A stretch of 6,461 bases of DNA from Bryobacterales bacterium (lineage in GTDB: Bacteria > Acidobacteriota > Terriglobia > Bryobacterales > Bryobacteraceae), in NCBI GenBank assembly GCA_003517725.1, contig DOZZ01000088.1:1240-7700 (forward strand), written 5' to 3'. This document shows positions 5,140-6,461 of the stretch, piece after piece; the first letter of the stretch is position 1; each line of letters opens with the position of its first letter. Below the pieces are notes generated by a model. It was not told where the DNA came from, ran no database searches, and was given only the letters and a program-made list of their open reading frames with translations. Made by a program: the position numbers and the translations under genes.

Positions 5140-6461
5140 ATGCGGAGATTCAGGCCGGCGTCCGCCTTTGTGGCGCTATCGGTTTTGCTGGTTCTGCCCG
5201 CGGTTCATGCCCAACCGGCGGCAGCGCCTCTCGAGACCCGGCATGCCCGTCCCTCACCGGCGTGGCTGACCTCCGGCGTAATCTATGAAATCTTTGTCCG
5301 CTCGTTTTCGCCCGAAGGGGATCTGAACGGCGTAACCCGGCGCCTGGATGACCTGCAGCGGCTAGGCGTCAACATCCTGTGGCTGATGCCCATTCATCCG
5401 CACGGCGAACTGAAAAAGAAAGGCTCCATCGGGAGCCCCTACGCAGTTCGGGATTACTACGCGATCGATCCCAAGTACGGCACCAAAGGTGATCTCACAA
5501 ACCTGGTTCGCGAGGCGCATCGCCGCCAGATGAAAGTAATCATCGACGTGGTCGCCAACCATACGGCATGGGACAGCGTCATGATGGCGCATCCCGATTT
5601 CTACAAGCACGGCCCGGACGGTCAGATTACTTTCCCGCACGATTGGAGCGACGTCGCGGCCCTTAACTATGCGAACCCGCAGCTGCGCCGCTACATGACC
5701 GACATGCTGGTGTACTGGATCAAAACATTCGATCTGGATGGCTACCGCTGCGACGTAGCGAGCGAAGTGCCGACCGACTTCTGGGAGCAGGCGCGGCTGG
5801 AACTGCAGCGCATCAAGCCCGACATTATGATGCTGGCCGAAGCGTCGAAGCCCGAGCTGTTGCGCAGCGCCTTCGACATCGATTACTCCTGGCCGCTGCT
5901 CGGTACCGTGAATGACGTGATCATGCGCGGCGCGCCCGCCAGCGCCGTGCGCGACAGCGTGGAGCAGCAGCGCGCGTTATTTCCAGACGGTGCGCTGCAC
6001 ATGCGCATTTCGGATGACCACGATGAGGAGCGCGCCATCGCCCGCTACGGCTGGCCCGGCGCGCTGGCGGCATCGGCGCTGATGTTCACCCTGGACGGCG
6101 TGCCGGTACTCTACAACGGCATGGAGGTGGGCGACACCACGGAATCGGGTGCGCCCGCATTGTTTGAGAACTTAAAAGTGTTCTGGCCGATCGCCGATCG
6201 CCGCCCGCAGTTCGCGAAGTTCTACGCAACCATAATTCCGCTGCGCCGGCAGCATGCGGCGTTGTGGCAGGGCACGCTCACGTGGCTGCATAATTCCGAC
6301 GAGCGGCACATTGTCAGTTATCTGCGGCAGTCGCGGTCAGAGCAGTTCCTGGTAATGGTGAACCTTTCCAACACGCCGTTCAGCGGCACGGTGGAAGCTC
6401 CGGCCGGGAATTGGCGGGCAGTCGACCTGGGGTTTGGACCGGCCCGTGAGACGGCTCTGCC
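5140..6461 (+). CDS. Exported GH13 alpha-amylase-family enzyme (3' end outside window)
   Basis: The first 440 residues are present and the frame is still open at the edge. Residues 1-24 form a signal peptide (MRRFRPASAFVALSVLLVLP then AVHA), so it is exported to the periplasm or beyond. The TIM-barrel (about 47-370) has the four GH13 regions: DVVANH (136-141), GYRCD with nucleophile Asp205, LAEAS with acid/base Glu234, and SDDHD with His294-Asp295. The usual Asn of region IV (NHD) is Asp293 here. A beta-sandwich C-terminal domain starts near 375 (HIVSYLRQ, FLVMVNLSN). The substrate is presumably an alpha-glucan or maltooligosaccharide; the subfamily (alpha-amylase, neopullulanase-like or glucosyltransferase) cannot be set from this fragment. 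The start ATG 5140 has a weak GAGGG 12 bases upstream. It lies 19 bp after pheA, so co-transcription is likely though no metabolic link is obvious. Confidence 0.93.
   Translation, partial: MRRFRPASAFVALSVLLVLPAVHAQPAAAPLETRHARPSPAWLTSGVIYEIFVRSFSPEGDLNGVTRRLDDLQRLGVNILWLMPIHPHGELKKKGSIGSPYAVRDYYAIDPKYGTKGDLTNLVREAHRRQMKVIIDVVANHTAWDSVMMAHPDFYKHGPDGQITFPHDWSDVAALNYANPQLRRYMTDMLVYWIKTFDLDGYRCDVASEVPTDFWEQARLELQRIKPDIMMLAEASKPELLRSAFDIDYSWPLLGTVNDVIMRGAPASAVRDSVEQQRALFPDGALHMRISDDHDEERAIARYGWPGALAASALMFTLDGVPVLYNGMEVGDTTESGAPALFENLKVFWPIADRRPQFAKFYATIIPLRRQHAALWQGTLTWLHNSDERHIVSYLRQSRSEQFLVMVNLSNTPFSGTVEAPAGNWRAVDLGFGPARETAL

Overview
The window looks like bacterial chromosome from a moderately GC-rich organism, most plausibly an Acidobacteriota member (Bryobacter/Solibacter-like). 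That placement rests on my recollection of how the helix-turn-helix regulator and the small hypothetical proteins look in that group; it is inference and no search was run. There are nine coding regions: one cut at the left edge, one cut at the right edge, and two 42-codon genes short enough to be missed by normal ORF calling. I see no tRNA, rRNA, CRISPR array or insertion sequence.

Left part (1-430): the end of a SprT-like zinc-metalloprotease gene on the + strand, then an intrinsic terminator oriented for the - strand.

Minus-strand block (2151 down to 399): four genes read leftward. They are two tandem, nearly identical 42-aa secreted peptides (2023..2151 and 1867..1995), a membrane protein with about seven helices (1049..1813), and a 172-aa protein with one N-terminal membrane helix (454..972). 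The block ends at the GC stem and U8 tract at 399-429. The two peptides differ at 4 residues, but 20 further codons differ silently, so the protein sequence is being kept by selection. This is the most unusual item in the window: a possible secreted-peptide/membrane-protein module with no function I recognise.

Middle (2152-3717): a 214-bp divergent region with inverted repeats, a + strand hypothetical gene (2366..2803), and a - strand XRE/S24-like regulator (2760..3542). The tails of these two genes overlap by 44 bp. A second divergent region (3543-3717) carries a good - strand promoter for the regulator and two dyads.

Right part (3718-6461): a tightly packed + strand run of ubiX (flavin prenyltransferase), pheA (prephenate dehydratase with ACT domain; stop and start overlap as TAATG) and, 19 bp later, an exported GH13 alpha-amylase-family enzyme that runs off the window. 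These are probably co-transcribed housekeeping and carbohydrate genes, divergent from the regulator.
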